A stretch of 64,000 bases of DNA from Streptomyces hygroscopicus subsp. hygroscopicus (lineage in GTDB: Bacteria; Actinomycetota; Actinomycetes; Streptomycetales; Streptomycetaceae), in NCBI RefSeq assembly GCF_030269125.1, contig NZ_BSSM01000004.1, positions 434,001-498,000 on the forward strand. Direction: 5' to 3'. This document shows, in pieces, positions 51,444 to 60,627 of this stretch (the stretch's first letter is position 1; each line of letters opens with the position of its first letter). The position numbers were made by a program, and so were the translations under genes. A model generated the notes under the pieces. The model ran no database searches. It worked only from the letters and a program-made list of their open reading frames with translations, and was not told the DNA's origin.

Positions 51444-52643
51444 ATGCGTGGTGTGCGGTCCGCCCGGCGGTCGGGCACGAGACGGGGCGCGGGCCCGGCG
51501 ACGCGGCCGGTGCGCTGGGGAGTCGCCGGGGTCGCCGCCCTGGCGTTGCTGGCGACCGGGGGATGCAGCAAGACCGGCGCCGGCGGCTCCTCCGCGGGAT
51601 CGGGGGAGGGCGCCGGGTCGAGCGCGCCGGCCTCCTCGGCCGGGGCGACGATCAAGGGCGACATCACCTTCAACGACGCGGAACTCGCCAAGCTCGACGC
51701 CGCCCTGAAGGCCGCCCTCGCCGGCAAGGACCTGTCGCAGCAGGACCTGGCGATGGTGGTGAACGTCGCGACGGACTACTGGAACGCCGGCAAGGTGGGG
51801 TTCGACAAGGGTGTGTCCTCGCTCGGCGTCAAGGGCACGTACCAGGCGCCGGCCAACGGGCGGCTGGACCAGCAGCTGTCGATCATCCAGACGCTCCGGG
51901 GCCAGGGGATCACAGGCCTCAGCGTCTCCGCGATCGACCCGACCGCCATCAAGGCGCCGATCAGCTCGGCGAACAAGGCCGGCATCCCCGTGCTCGCGAT
52001 CGACTCGCCGCTGCCCAAGGAGGACGGCGCCGCCCTCTACCTGGGCACGCCCAACTACCAGGCCGGGCAGAAGGCCGGCGAGGCGATGAAGGAGGCACTC
52101 GGCGGCAAGGGGCAAGTGGTCGTCCTGGTCGGCTCGTTGACCACGTCCAACGCCGTGGAGCGGATCGCCGGCTTCGAGGACGCCATCAAGGGCTCCGGCG
52201 TGAAGGTGGTGCAGAAGCTCAGCGACGGGATGGACGCCTCCAAGGCCCTGTCCAACGCGCAGACCGTCATCCAGACCAACCCCGACGTCAACGGGCTGTA
52301 CGGCGTGTACTCCTACGACGGCCCGTCCGCCGGACAGGCGGTGAAAGCGGCCGGGAAGACCGGCAAGGTGAAGATCGTCTCCGACGACAGCGACCCCCAG
52401 ACGCTGAAGTTCATCCAGTCCGGCGTCATCCAGGCGACCGTGCTGCAGCAGCCGTACCAGCAGGGATACACCGGCGCGTACCTGCTGGCCGCGCTGAAGG
52501 TGCTGGGCAAGGACGCCACGATGAAGATCGTCCAGCCCTACCTGGAGCCGGACGGGACGACACTCAGCTCCGGGGTGGGCCTGGTGACGCGGGCCAACCT
52601 CGCGGACTACCAGGCCAAACTGAAGCAGCTGGGCATCGGCTGA
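51444..52643 (+). CDS. Sugar ABC transporter substrate-binding lipoprotein (pentose type)
   Basis: 399 residues from ATG 51444, chosen because GAGG abuts ATG 51435 too closely. Lipoprotein signal: basic N-terminus, hydrophobic helix, lipobox LLATGGC. A Gly/Ser-rich linker of about 30 residues follows, then a periplasmic-binding-protein type 1 sugar domain: QLSIIQTLRGQGITGLSVSAIDPTAIKAPI, GIPVLAIDSPLP, LYGVYSYDGPSAGQAVKAAGK, VLQQPYQQGYTGAYLLAAL. Like RbsB/ChvE-type proteins it captures monosaccharide outside the cell, here most likely L-arabinose given the locus. Overlaps the ATPase start (TGATG). Confidence 0.9.
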   Translation: MRGVRSARRSGTRRGAGPATRPVRWGVAGVAALALLATGGCSKTGAGGSSAGSGEGAGSSAPASSAGATIKGDITFNDAELAKLDAALKAALAGKDLSQQDLAMVVNVATDYWNAGKVGFDKGVSSLGVKGTYQAPANGRLDQQLSIIQTLRGQGITGLSVSAIDPTAIKAPISSANKAGIPVLAIDSPLPKEDGAALYLGTPNYQAGQKAGEAMKEALGGKGQVVVLVGSLTTSNAVERIAGFEDAIKGSGVKVVQKLSDGMDASKALSNAQTVIQTNPDVNGLYGVYSYDGPSAGQAVKAAGKTGKVKIVSDDSDPQTLKFIQSGVIQATVLQQPYQQGYTGAYLLAALKVLGKDATMKIVQPYLEPDGTTLSSGVGLVTRANLADYQAKLKQLGIG

Positions 52644-54196
52644 TGGCCGCCGGCAGCGAGACCGCCGCCTCCCTGCGCGACGTCACCAAGGCGTACGGGC
52701 CGGTGAAGGTGCTGGACATCCCCCGGCTGGACCTGGCGCGCGGACAGATCGTCGCCGTCGTGGGGGAGAACGGGGCCGGCAAGTCCACGCTGATGGGCGT
52801 ACTGTCCGGCACCGTCACCCCCAGCACCGGGACCATCGAGGTGGCCGGCCGGCCGCTGCCCCCGGGCCGGCCCGACCACGCCCGCGAACTCGGCGTGGCA
52901 CTGGTCGCCCAGGAGTTCCCGCTCGTGGGCCGGCTCAGCGTGGCGGAGAACCTGCTCCTCGGCCGCCGCCCGGCACGGGCGGCCGGCGGACCGCTCGGCC
53001 GGATCGTCGTCGACCGCCCGGCGATGCGGGCCGAGGCCCGCGCGCTGCTGGCCGAGGCCGGCATCGAGCAGGTGGACGTCGACCGGCCGGTGGAGCGGTA
53101 CCCGGTGCCGGTGCGGCAGATGATCGAGATCGCCAAGGCGTGGGGCCACCACCCGGTGGTGCTCATCCTCGACGAGCCCACCTCCTCACTCGGCCCCATC
53201 GAGGCCGGGCGAGTACTGGACCTGGCCCGGCGGCACGCCGCCGCCGGGGGAGCGGTGCTGTTCATCGGCCACCGCCTGGACGAGGTACGCGCCGTCGCCG
53301 ACCGCATCGTCGTGCTGCGCGGCGGCCGGCTGGTGGCCGACCTCTGCCCGCGCGACGCGACCGAGGAGAGGATGATCCGGGAGATGGTCGGCAGCGACCT
53401 CGCCCGCGCCGACCTCGCGCCGCCCTCCTCCGTCGAGCGGTCGGCAACCCTGTCCGTGCGCGGCCTGACCGCGGACGGCCTGGGCCCGGTCGACCTCGAC
53501 GTGCGGGCCGGCGAGATCGTGGGCGTGGCCGGACTCATGGGCTCCGGCCGAAGCCGGCTGCTGCACACCGTCATGGGCGCCCAGCCGCGGACCGGAGGCG
53601 AGGTCGTCCTCGACGGAGCGGACTTTCGGCCCCGCCACCCGGCCGACGCCGTCGCGGCCGGCATCGGGCTGGTCCCCGAGGACCGCAAGGTGCAGTCACT
53701 GCTGCCGGCCCACTCGGTGCGGTGGAACGTCACCCTGGCCACGCTGCGCCGGATCAGCCGGTGCGGAGTCCTGCGGCCGCGCAGGGACAAGGAGCACGCG
53801 GCGCGCGTCATCGAGGACCTCGGAGTGCGCCTGCGCAGCCCGGAGCAGCCGATCTCCGACCTGTCCGGCGGCAACCAGCAGAAAGCGGTCTTCGGGCGCT
53901 GGCTGGCCGCCCGGCCGAAACTGCTGCTGCTCGACGAACCCACCCGCGGGGTGGACGTGGGCGCCAAGGCGGAGATCTACGCGCTGATCGACGAGGCCGC
54001 ACAGGACGGCCTCGCCGTCCTCGTCGCCTCCTCGGAACTCGAGGAACTGCTGTGGATCTGCCACCGCATCGTGGTGATGGCCCGCGGCAGGATCGTCGCC
54101 GACCTGCCGCGCGACCGGTTCGGCAAGGAAGTGATCATGACGGCGGCGGCCGGGACGCAGCCCGCCGCGGCCCCCCAGGGGAAGGCAAGCACATGA
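52643..54196 (+). CDS. Sugar ABC transporter ATP-binding protein with two ATPase domains
   Basis: 517 residues; AraG/RbsA/MglA type. Domain 1: Walker A VVGENGAGKSTLMG, Walker B VLILDEPTSSLG; its signature is degenerate (YPVPVRQMIEIAKA), as often in this family. Domain 2: P-loop is the family's altered GLMGSGRSRLL, signature DLSGGNQQKAVFGRWLA, Walker B LLLLDEPTRGVDVGAK. It energises import by the permease encoded next, whose start overlaps its stop (ATGA). Confidence 0.93.
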   Translation: MAAGSETAASLRDVTKAYGPVKVLDIPRLDLARGQIVAVVGENGAGKSTLMGVLSGTVTPSTGTIEVAGRPLPPGRPDHARELGVALVAQEFPLVGRLSVAENLLLGRRPARAAGGPLGRIVVDRPAMRAEARALLAEAGIEQVDVDRPVERYPVPVRQMIEIAKAWGHHPVVLILDEPTSSLGPIEAGRVLDLARRHAAAGGAVLFIGHRLDEVRAVADRIVVLRGGRLVADLCPRDATEERMIREMVGSDLARADLAPPSSVERSATLSVRGLTADGLGPVDLDVRAGEIVGVAGLMGSGRSRLLHTVMGAQPRTGGEVVLDGADFRPRHPADAVAAGIGLVPEDRKVQSLLPAHSVRWNVTLATLRRISRCGVLRPRRDKEHAARVIEDLGVRLRSPEQPISDLSGGNQQKAVFGRWLAARPKLLLLDEPTRGVDVGAKAEIYALIDEAAQDGLAVLVASSELEELLWICHRIVVMARGRIVADLPRDRFGKEVIMTAAAGTQPAAAPQGKAST

Positions 54197-55209
54197 ACAC
54201 CAGTACGGCCGCGGCGCCGGCCGCGGCGGTGACCGACGACAAGGGGCGCAGGCCGTTCGTCCGGCTCCTGCTGGAGACACCCGAGGTCGGGGTGGTGGCC
54301 GCCTGCGTCGTCGTGTTCGTCGCACTGGCGCTGGACAAGTCGTCCTTCGCCGGCGCGGTCAACCTCCAGGGCATGGGCTTCGACCTGGCGCAGTACGGGC
54401 TGATCGCGATCGGCGAGTCGCTGGTGATCCTCACCGGCGGGATCGACCTGTCCGTGGGCGCGCTGCTGGGCACCAGCGTCATCCTGATGTCCTGGTTCAA
54501 CGTCCGGGCCGGACTCCCCCCGGCGGCGGCGATCCTGCTGACGCTGCTGATCGCCGGCGCCCTCGGCCTGGTACACGGACTCGCCGTCACCCGGCTGAAG
54601 ATGGCCCCGTTCGTGGTGACCCTCGTGACCTACACCGTCGCGCAGGGCGTCACCCTGGCCATCACCTCGGGCACCTCGATCACCGGCATCGGCGGCACGT
54701 TCAGCGACCTGGGCCAGACGTACGTCGCCCAGGTGCCGCTCCCGCTCATCCTGTTCGTGGTCGTCGCGCTGATCGCCTGGTTCTTCCTGGAACGCACCTA
54801 CGCCGGCCGGCAGGTCTACGCCGTCGGCGGCAACCCGGAGGCGGCCCGGCTGGCCGGCATCCGCGGCGACCGGCGCATCGTGTCCATGTACGTCACCAGC
54901 TCCCTGCTGTCGGCGTTCGCCGGGATCCTCGTGCTCGGCCGGATGGGCGTCGGCTCCGCCAGCGGCGTCGGCGTCGGCTGGGAACTGTCGGCGATCGCCG
55001 CCGCGGTGATCGGCGGCGTCAGCCTGGTCGGCGGACAGGGCCGGATCATCGGCATCGTCGCGGGCACCATCCTGCTCGAACTCATCAACAACGGCCTGAC
55101 CACCCTCCAGATCAACCCCAACTACACCAACATCGTGCTCGGCTGCGTGCTCGGCCTGGCCATCACCGCCGACCGCCTGCGCGCCCGCAGCATCGCCCGC
55201 CGCGGCTGA
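54193..55209 (+). CDS. Sugar ABC transporter permease (RbsC/AraH type)
   Basis: 338 residues, about 8-10 transmembrane helices. The family hallmark ESLVILTGGIDLSVGALLGTSVI is present, with TRLKMAPFVVTLVTYTVAQG and the cytoplasmic coupling loop YAVGGNPEAARLAGI, then VIGGVSLVGGQGRIIG. It works as a homodimer with the double ATPase and binding protein to import pentose. Last of three coupled importer genes. Confidence 0.93.
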   Translation: MNTSTAAAPAAAVTDDKGRRPFVRLLLETPEVGVVAACVVVFVALALDKSSFAGAVNLQGMGFDLAQYGLIAIGESLVILTGGIDLSVGALLGTSVILMSWFNVRAGLPPAAAILLTLLIAGALGLVHGLAVTRLKMAPFVVTLVTYTVAQGVTLAITSGTSITGIGGTFSDLGQTYVAQVPLPLILFVVVALIAWFFLERTYAGRQVYAVGGNPEAARLAGIRGDRRIVSMYVTSSLLSAFAGILVLGRMGVGSASGVGVGWELSAIAAAVIGGVSLVGGQGRIIGIVAGTILLELINNGLTTLQINPNYTNIVLGCVLGLAITADRLRARSIARRG

Positions 55210-55326
55210 GCCGCCGCCCCGGACCCTGCCCCGGGACGGCACCACCGCCCGCACCCCCCGCCCGCCCCGCACCCGGCGGCACCTCCGGCACACCGCGACC
55301 GATCCCCTCCCTCCAGAACGTGCCCT

Positions 55327-55350
55327 CCGGCGGCCCCTGACGGCCGCCGG
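55327..55350 (+). terminator. Hairpin after the importer operon
   Basis: CCGGCGGCC and GGCCGCCGG, perfect 9-base arms with a 6-base loop, midway between the permease stop and the glycosidase start. Possible terminator; the glycosidase may have its own promoter downstream. Confidence 0.45.
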
Positions 55351-55413
55351 CCGGCACCCCCTGCCCGAGCACCGGCCCGGGACCCCCACATCCCCCTCTG
55401 AAGGAGGACACCC

Positions 55414-56979
55414 GTGTCCGCACCCGCACCGTCACGCCTGCTGCGCAGGCTCAGAAAATGGGCGCTGTCCACCGCCGCCGCCGGCGCGCTCGTCGCCGGC
55501 GTCCTCGTCGCCGGCGCCCAGACCTCCCAAGCAGCCGGATCGCTGCCCTGCGACCTCTACGCCTCCGGCGGCACCCCCTGCGTGGCCGCCCACAGCACCA
55601 CCCGCGCGCTGTACTCCTCGTACAACGGCGCGCTCTACCAGGTCCGGCGCGCCTCCGACAACGCCACCAAGGACATCGGAGTGCTCACCGCCGGCGGATA
55701 CGCCAACGCCGCGGCGCAGGACTCCTTCTGCTCCGGCACCACCTGCGTCATCACCGTCATCTACGACCAGTCCGGCAGGGGCAACAGCCTCACCCAGGCC
55801 CCCGGCGGCGGCGCGGCCGGCGGTCCGGACAACCTCGCCAACGCCACCGCCGCCCCGACCACGGTCGCCGGCCACGAGGCGTACGGCGTCTTCGTCGCCC
55901 CCGGCACGGGCTACCGCAACGACCACACCTCCGGGATCGCCACCGGTGACCAGGCCGAGGGGATGTACGCCGTCCTGGACGGCACCCACTACAACGGCGG
56001 CTGCTGCTTCGACTACGGCAACGCCGAGACCAGCAACAACGACACCGGCAACGGCCACATGGAGGCCATCTACTTCGGCAACATCAAAGTCTGGGGCTAC
56101 GGCTCGGGCAACGGGCCGTGGGTGATGGCGGACCTGGAGAACGGCCTGTTCTCCGGCGTCAACGCCGGCTACAACGCCAACGACCCCAGCGTCAGCAACA
56201 GGTACCAGACCGCCATCGTCAAGGGCGGCCCCAACCAGTGGGCCATCCGAGGCGGCAACGCGGCATCAGGAAGCCTGTCCACCTACTACAGCGGCGCACG
56301 CCCCAACGTCTCGGGCTACAACCCCATGCACAAGGAGGGGGCGATCATCCTGGGCATCGGCGGCGACAACAGCAAGGGCGCGGCGGGAACGTTCTACGAG
56401 GGCGTGATGACCTCGGGCTACCCCTCCGACGCCACGGAGAACGCCGTACAGGCCAACATCACCTCGGTCGGCTACGGCAACGGCTCCTCCACCGGCCCGG
56501 GGTCACTGACCCCCGGCTCCAGGATCTCGCTGCGGGCCACCACCCCGTGCTGCACCACCGACTACGTCCAGCACGACGCGGCGGACAACAACGTGGTGAT
56601 CGCCCCGGTCACCTCCTCCAGCTCCGCCACCGACCGGGGCGACGCGACCTGGGTGGTACGCGCCGGCCTGGCCAACACCTCCTGCCTGTCCTTCGAGTCC
56701 GCCAACGACCCCGGCCGGTACCTGCGCCACTCCAACTTCAAACTCCAGCTCAACGCCGACGACGGCACCTCGCAGTTCGCACAGGACGCCACCTTCTGCC
56801 CGCAGACCGGGCACAACGGGCAGGGATACTCGTTCCAGTCCGTCAACTACACCGACAAGTACCTGCGCCACTACGACTACACCGTCTACCTCGCCGCCAA
56901 CGGCGGCTCCAACACCTGGGACAGCACCACCTCCTGGAACGACGACACCAGCTGGGCGGTGGGCTCGCCCTGGGCCTGA
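55414..56979 (+). CDS. Secreted alpha-L-arabinofuranosidase, GH54 with CBM42 (AbfB domain)
   Basis: 521 residues from GTG, with AAGGAGG 6 bases upstream. Twin-Arg-like N-terminus (RRLRKW) and signal helix, cleavage near SQA-AG. GH54 catalytic domain about 45-365: vicinal disulfide NGGCCFDYGN (Cys197-198), nucleophile Glu242 in MADLENGLFSG and acid/base Asp318 in IGGDNSKG, whose spacings match the characterised Aspergillus enzyme. The AbfB/CBM42 beta-trefoil (about 370-520) has RYLRHSNFKLQL and KYLRHYDYTVYL and binds arabinose side chains. It releases L-arabinose from arabinan or arabinoxylan for the importer encoded upstream. Confidence 0.93.
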   Translation: MSAPAPSRLLRRLRKWALSTAAAGALVAGVLVAGAQTSQAAGSLPCDLYASGGTPCVAAHSTTRALYSSYNGALYQVRRASDNATKDIGVLTAGGYANAAAQDSFCSGTTCVITVIYDQSGRGNSLTQAPGGGAAGGPDNLANATAAPTTVAGHEAYGVFVAPGTGYRNDHTSGIATGDQAEGMYAVLDGTHYNGGCCFDYGNAETSNNDTGNGHMEAIYFGNIKVWGYGSGNGPWVMADLENGLFSGVNAGYNANDPSVSNRYQTAIVKGGPNQWAIRGGNAASGSLSTYYSGARPNVSGYNPMHKEGAIILGIGGDNSKGAAGTFYEGVMTSGYPSDATENAVQANITSVGYGNGSSTGPGSLTPGSRISLRATTPCCTTDYVQHDAADNNVVIAPVTSSSSATDRGDATWVVRAGLANTSCLSFESANDPGRYLRHSNFKLQLNADDGTSQFAQDATFCPQTGHNGQGYSFQSVNYTDKYLRHYDYTVYLAANGGSNTWDSTTSWNDDTSWAVGSPWA

Positions 56980-56996
56980 CCACCACCGCCTGACAC

Positions 56997-57028
56997 ACGG
57001 GTGCCACCGCCCGCCGCGGGCGGCACCC
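56997..57028 (+). terminator. Hairpin after the arabinofuranosidase gene
   Basis: ACGGGTGCC...GCCCG pairs with CGGGC GGCACCCGT with a 3-base bulge, starting 18 bases after the stop codon. A strong GC stem consistent with a Streptomyces terminator. Confidence 0.6.
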
Positions 57029-57329
57029 GTGCCGCGTGCGTACGTCATCACGGCAGCCGCCCGGCTCTGCCGGCCCGGCGCCCGCAGACGACTGGCCGCC
57101 TTCGCCACCCCGGCGGGCACCACCGCCGACTCCCGCACCCCCCGCGCCCACCCCGTCGAACGGCTACCCGCGGCCGCGGTGCCGTCCCGGATCGTCCCGG
57201 ATCGAGACACTGTTCACCGCAGGCCCGTCCCTGCCGGGCTGCTCCGGGCCACACCCACCACCAGACCCGCATCACACACCGTGCGAATCGCGTTCTTTCA
57301 CCGTACGGACAGCGTACGAGCAGCGGAGG

Positions 57330-57815
57330 CAAGCCCTCAGGCCCCTGCGTTGCCGCGCCGAGGAACCCCCCGCCCACCGCTTGCCGCGCCGAGGAACCCC
57401 CTGGCCGCCGCCGAACGCCACCGCACCGACCACGAGATCTACCACGGAGCCACCGACCTCGCCCGCTGGTCCCGCGAACACAGCCGGCGCCTTCGCCGGC
57501 ATCGGCGAACCCCACAACCTCCGCCTCGCCGGCCCACCGGACCGGACGACACCCGGCGGCCTGCTCACCGTGCAGCGCGAAAAGACCGCCGAAGCAGTCG
57601 GACACCGCCCCGAACCGGCACTGCTGCTCCTCCACGACCTGCGGGACACCCACCTGGCCGCCACCGGGAACTCCCTCTGCTGGGAAATGCTCGCCCAGGC
57701 CGCACAAGCCGCCCGGGACCGCCCCCTCCTCGACCTCGCCGCCGCATGCCACCCCCAGACCCTGCGCCAGATGCGCCGGGCCGACACACTGATCAAAGTC
57801 CTGTCCGCCCAACGC
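57330..57815 (+). pseudogene. Frameshifted gene for a conserved-looking unknown protein
   Basis: One frame carries ERHRTDHEIYHGATDLARWSREH up to about 57480; the next frame then continues with AGAFAGIGEPHNLRLAGP, a central ALLLLHDLRDTHLAATGNSLCWEMLAQAAQAARD, and ends with QMRRADTLIKVLSAQ. Together they read like one well-formed protein of at least 130 residues broken by a single frameshift. No family is recognised. A 21-base direct repeat (57350 and 57381) lies at the 5' side. It may be a recent pseudogene or a sequencing error. Confidence 0.5.
57350..57401. repeat. Direct repeat, two 21-base copies 31 bases apart
   Basis: A 21-base word starting TTGCCGCGCCGAGGAAC occurs at 57350-57370 and 57381-57401 at the 5' side of the broken gene. 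It could mark a small duplication that disrupted the start. Confidence 0.6.
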
Positions 57816-57973
57816 CCTCACCACCACCCCGTGACCCGCCCCTGCCCACCCGCACCGCTCTCCGGCAAGGGCACTGCCCCGCGGGCGTCCCGAAGACCGC
57901 CGCAGCGGCACGACCAGTACCCGCATCGCCGCCTTGTGCGTATCCGGCGGGTCCTGACCCGAGAGGCCCGCCC

Positions 57974-58507
57974 ATGGCACCACCTCTCCTCACGTTCGGA
58001 CACAGCACCGCCGACCGCGAGCGCATCCTCAGCCTGCTGCACCACGCCGGCGTCGAAGCGGTCGTGGACGTCCGCACCGCGCCGGGCAGCCGGCGCCGGC
58101 CCGACCTGCTCCGCGACCGCCTCGCCCGGTGGATGCCCGGCAACGGCATCTCCTACCGGTGGGAAGCCGCCCTCGGCGGCTTCCGCAAACCGCCCCCGGA
58201 CAGCCCGGACACCTACTGGCGCAACGACTCCTTCCGCGGCTACGCCGCCCACACCCGCACCCCTGACTTCATCACCGCCATGGGCCGCCTGCTGGAGGAG
58301 GCGGCAGACGCACGCACTGCGGTCATGTGCGGCGAAGCAGTCTGGTGGCGCTGCCACCGGCGCCTCATCGCCGACTTCGCCGTCCTCAGCCGCGGTGTCC
58401 CCACCTGCCACCTGATGCACGACGGACGGATCACCCCCCACGTCCCGACGGCCGGTGCGAGACTGCGCAAGGACGGGCTCCTCGTCTACGACGGGCCGGC
58501 CCGATGA
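57974..58507 (+). CDS. DUF488-family protein
   Basis: 177 residues from ATG 57974, AGAGG 7 bases upstream. Family landmarks: LLTFGHSTADRERILSLLHHAGVEAVVDVRTAPGS at the N-terminus, YRWEAALGGFRKP, SFRGYAAHTRTPDF and the cysteine-containing AVMCGEAVWWRCHRRLIADFAV near the C-terminus. DUF488 proteins are widespread, sometimes linked to nucleic acid modification or repair, but their activity is unknown. A much longer open frame runs upstream, but the family begins here. Confidence 0.88.
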   Translation: MAPPLLTFGHSTADRERILSLLHHAGVEAVVDVRTAPGSRRRPDLLRDRLARWMPGNGISYRWEAALGGFRKPPPDSPDTYWRNDSFRGYAAHTRTPDFITAMGRLLEEAADARTAVMCGEAVWWRCHRRLIADFAVLSRGVPTCHLMHDGRITPHVPTAGARLRKDGLLVYDGPAR

Positions 58508-58617
58508 CATGCCCAGAGCACACACCGCACGCCGCTCCTCAGCGAGCGGACGTTGCCTGCCCGGCATGCGCCCGAGGCCTGCCCGATGTTCGCCGGTGTC
58601 GTGCGTACGCAGTGCGT

Positions 58618-59610
58618 TCAGTCTCGGGTGTTGTTCTTCTCGTGGGAGAGAAGTGACGTGAGATTCGCCGTCTCCCGCCGGAGATCCGCCTTGATCTCCG
58701 CGAGCTTTCCCGAGTGCCGTCTTATGGCTGCGTCCTGGTACTCGGACTCGACCGCGAACCAGATACCGATGAGGTTCGTACGGGCTTTGCAGGACACGTC
58801 AGCCGTCGCTGTACCGATCTCGGCAGGGCGGGGCGATGGTGAGGACAGGAACTTCCCGGGCGCCAGCATGGGGTCTGTCTCGTGGTAGCCGGATCGTTTC
58901 ATACAGGATGACCACTTCTTGAAGGCCGCCACCACACGCGGGTCGTCCAGGGACTGCTGGTAGCTGTCGGCCTTGAGGCGGGTGACGAGGCCGTCGACGA
59001 CGTTCGCGGCCCGTGTTTTGCCCGCAGCCGTACCAGGGGCGGGGGAAGGTTCCGCGCCAAGTGCCCTGTCGGGCTCGGCGCGGCAGCCGTTCGGCGGAAT
59101 CTTCCGCCCTTCGTACGACACGGCCGGTCGCTTGGTGGCCGGGTCGAATCCGGTCATGACTTTCTGCTCGGCCGGCGACAGCCCGGCAAGAAGCAGGGTC
59201 TTGGTCTGCTTCCCTCCTGTGGAGTCGCCGCGAGGTTCGTGGTACCCCCATCGCCGCACGCTGTCGGGGTCGGAGACTCCGTAGCGCCGTGAGAGCAGCG
59301 AGTAGGTGGTCAGGGCCGTGCTCGTAGCGGTGGGCTGAGGGCCGGCGTCCGGGTAGTCGAAGCCGAAGCGGGCGAGACAGCGACCGAGGATGACCTGACT
59401 GACCCACTGGCGCTGGGCCGCCTGCAGGGGCGTGAGCATGTACTGCTCGATGGGCAGGTGGTAACCGCCGAGTCCTTGCGTGATCTGGGGTGTGGGAACC
59501 GGGGAGGGGGCGGGATCGCCCGCCGGCGGCGCACCGGACCCGCACCCGGACAGTGCCGCGAGGGCCGATGCGATCACCGTGCAGAGAAGTCGACTGCTTC
59601 TGAGAGCCAT
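58618..59610 (-). CDS. Lipoprotein of unknown function
   Basis: 330 residues. Signal MALRSSRLLCTVIASALAALSGC with lipobox LSGC, then a Pro/Ser-rich linker. The mature part contains conserved-looking blocks (LPIEQYMLTPLQAAQRQWVSQVILGRCLARFGFDYP, RRYGVSDPDSVRRWGYH, MKRSGYHETDP) and five or more cysteines. This pattern occurs in many actinomycete surface lipoproteins, possibly co-factors of other secreted systems; no function is known to me. The C-terminal 60 residues are helical and charged. Upstream of it lies the secreted crystallin-like gene on the same strand. Confidence 0.82.
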   Translation of the reverse strand: MALRSSRLLCTVIASALAALSGCGSGAPPAGDPAPSPVPTPQITQGLGGYHLPIEQYMLTPLQAAQRQWVSQVILGRCLARFGFDYPDAGPQPTATSTALTTYSLLSRRYGVSDPDSVRRWGYHEPRGDSTGGKQTKTLLLAGLSPAEQKVMTGFDPATKRPAVSYEGRKIPPNGCRAEPDRALGAEPSPAPGTAAGKTRAANVVDGLVTRLKADSYQQSLDDPRVVAAFKKWSSCMKRSGYHETDPMLAPGKFLSSPSPRPAEIGTATADVSCKARTNLIGIWFAVESEYQDAAIRRHSGKLAEIKADLRRETANLTSLLSHEKNNTRD

Positions 59611-59700
59611 GTGGACCCGTTCTTGACGGAGGAGATCATGAGCGGGGCCGGCCCTGCTCGGCGGAGCGGGGCCGGCCCGGTTCTTCGCCCGTCATGGCGG

Positions 59701-60183
59701 CTACTGGCACCACCCGGCATTCGACGCCCAGTCCTCGGGATTGACCGAAGCCTCGTTGTTTCGCATGCCGGAGGTGAGATTGCCGCCGCGGCCCGGGTCG
59801 AGGACGTTCACGTCGCCGTAGCCACCGGGGTAGACGTAGATGCTCATGGTGCAGTTGACCGAGCCGTTCTCGGCGGAGGCCGCGTTGTTGCGCACCGCCT
59901 GGCCCGCGCCGGCCGAGCTGTTGGAATTCGGCGCGTGGTCATCGTAGAACGACCAGTAGCCGAGGTCGTAGGCTCCGGACAGGCCGTTCTGCCAGATGGC
60001 GCCTTCCGCTCCCGGCGAGTAGTACAGGCACATCGCTCGCGCGCATCGCACGGGGGCGGTGCTGGTGCTCCAGTAATCGATGTTCGTGGAGGTGGCGCTC
60101 GCTTCGCCGATGGCCATTCCGCTCGCCAGCACGGCACTCGAGCCGATCACGGCAACCCGCGCACACAGATTTTTCAGACCCAT
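59701..60183 (-). CDS. Secreted beta/gamma-crystallin-like (peptidase inhibitor I36-type) protein
   Basis: 160 residues. Sec signal (MGLKNLCARVAVIGSSAVLASGMAIG, cleavage near ASA-TS). The mature domain has CARAMCLYYSPGAEGAIW, DLGYWSFYDDHAPNSNS, GAGQAVRNNAASAENGS and GGNLTSGMRNNEASVN, a duplicated pattern typical of Streptomyces I36/SMPI-like crystallin-fold proteins that inhibit metalloproteases or bind calcium. Four cysteines probably form two disulfides. It precedes the lipoprotein gene by 90 bases on the same strand and may be co-transcribed. Confidence 0.82.
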   Translation of the reverse strand: MGLKNLCARVAVIGSSAVLASGMAIGEASATSTNIDYWSTSTAPVRCARAMCLYYSPGAEGAIWQNGLSGAYDLGYWSFYDDHAPNSNSSAGAGQAVRNNAASAENGSVNCTMSIYVYPGGYGDVNVLDPGRGGNLTSGMRNNEASVNPEDWASNAGWCQ

Positions 60184-60627
60184 GAGGCCTCCTGTTCAAA
60201 GCCGGTGGTGATCAAAGGAAGGGGAATCTCCGGGAAAAGCTAGAGCGACCAGCCAACAGCTCACCAACAGTCCGCCAACCCCTCATTCGGAACATTGCCG
60301 GGGCGTGGCACCGGGATGAGCAGCGGAAAGACCGGCTCGTCATACGTCCGTCCCCTCGCCGGTCGGCCGCATGCCGCTCGCCCCCGGCCCGGTCGGCCAA
60401 CTGCCCGGTCGCCAGGGCGGACACGCTCTGAGGTGACGCGACGAGCCGTCCACCCTGACGGGGGCGTGCCGCAACCGATGGCGGCTTGCGGGTTCCGCGG
60501 GGACTCGACTACTGGATCCTGAGGCCCTTACTGCCGGGCACCGACCCGCGCCGGAAGCCGCATCCGCCGTGGGTGGCCCATCGACGCTTGCGGGGCCTGT
60601 TGTCTCGCGGGCGGCGGACGGGCTTGA
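60184..60627. other. Intergenic region
   Basis: 440 bases between the secreted protein start and the end of the SARP gene. A plus-strand stretch near 60510-60640 (WILRPLLPGTDPRRKP) faintly recalls the start of an IS5-type transposase but is too short and lacks context. Nothing else is supported. Confidence 0.35.

Noticed and set aside
52643..54196. Apparent loss of the ABC signature in domain 1 and Walker A in domain 2 of the sugar ATPase
   Set aside because: Both deviations are normal for the AraG/RbsA double-ATPase family, so not a sign of inactivation.
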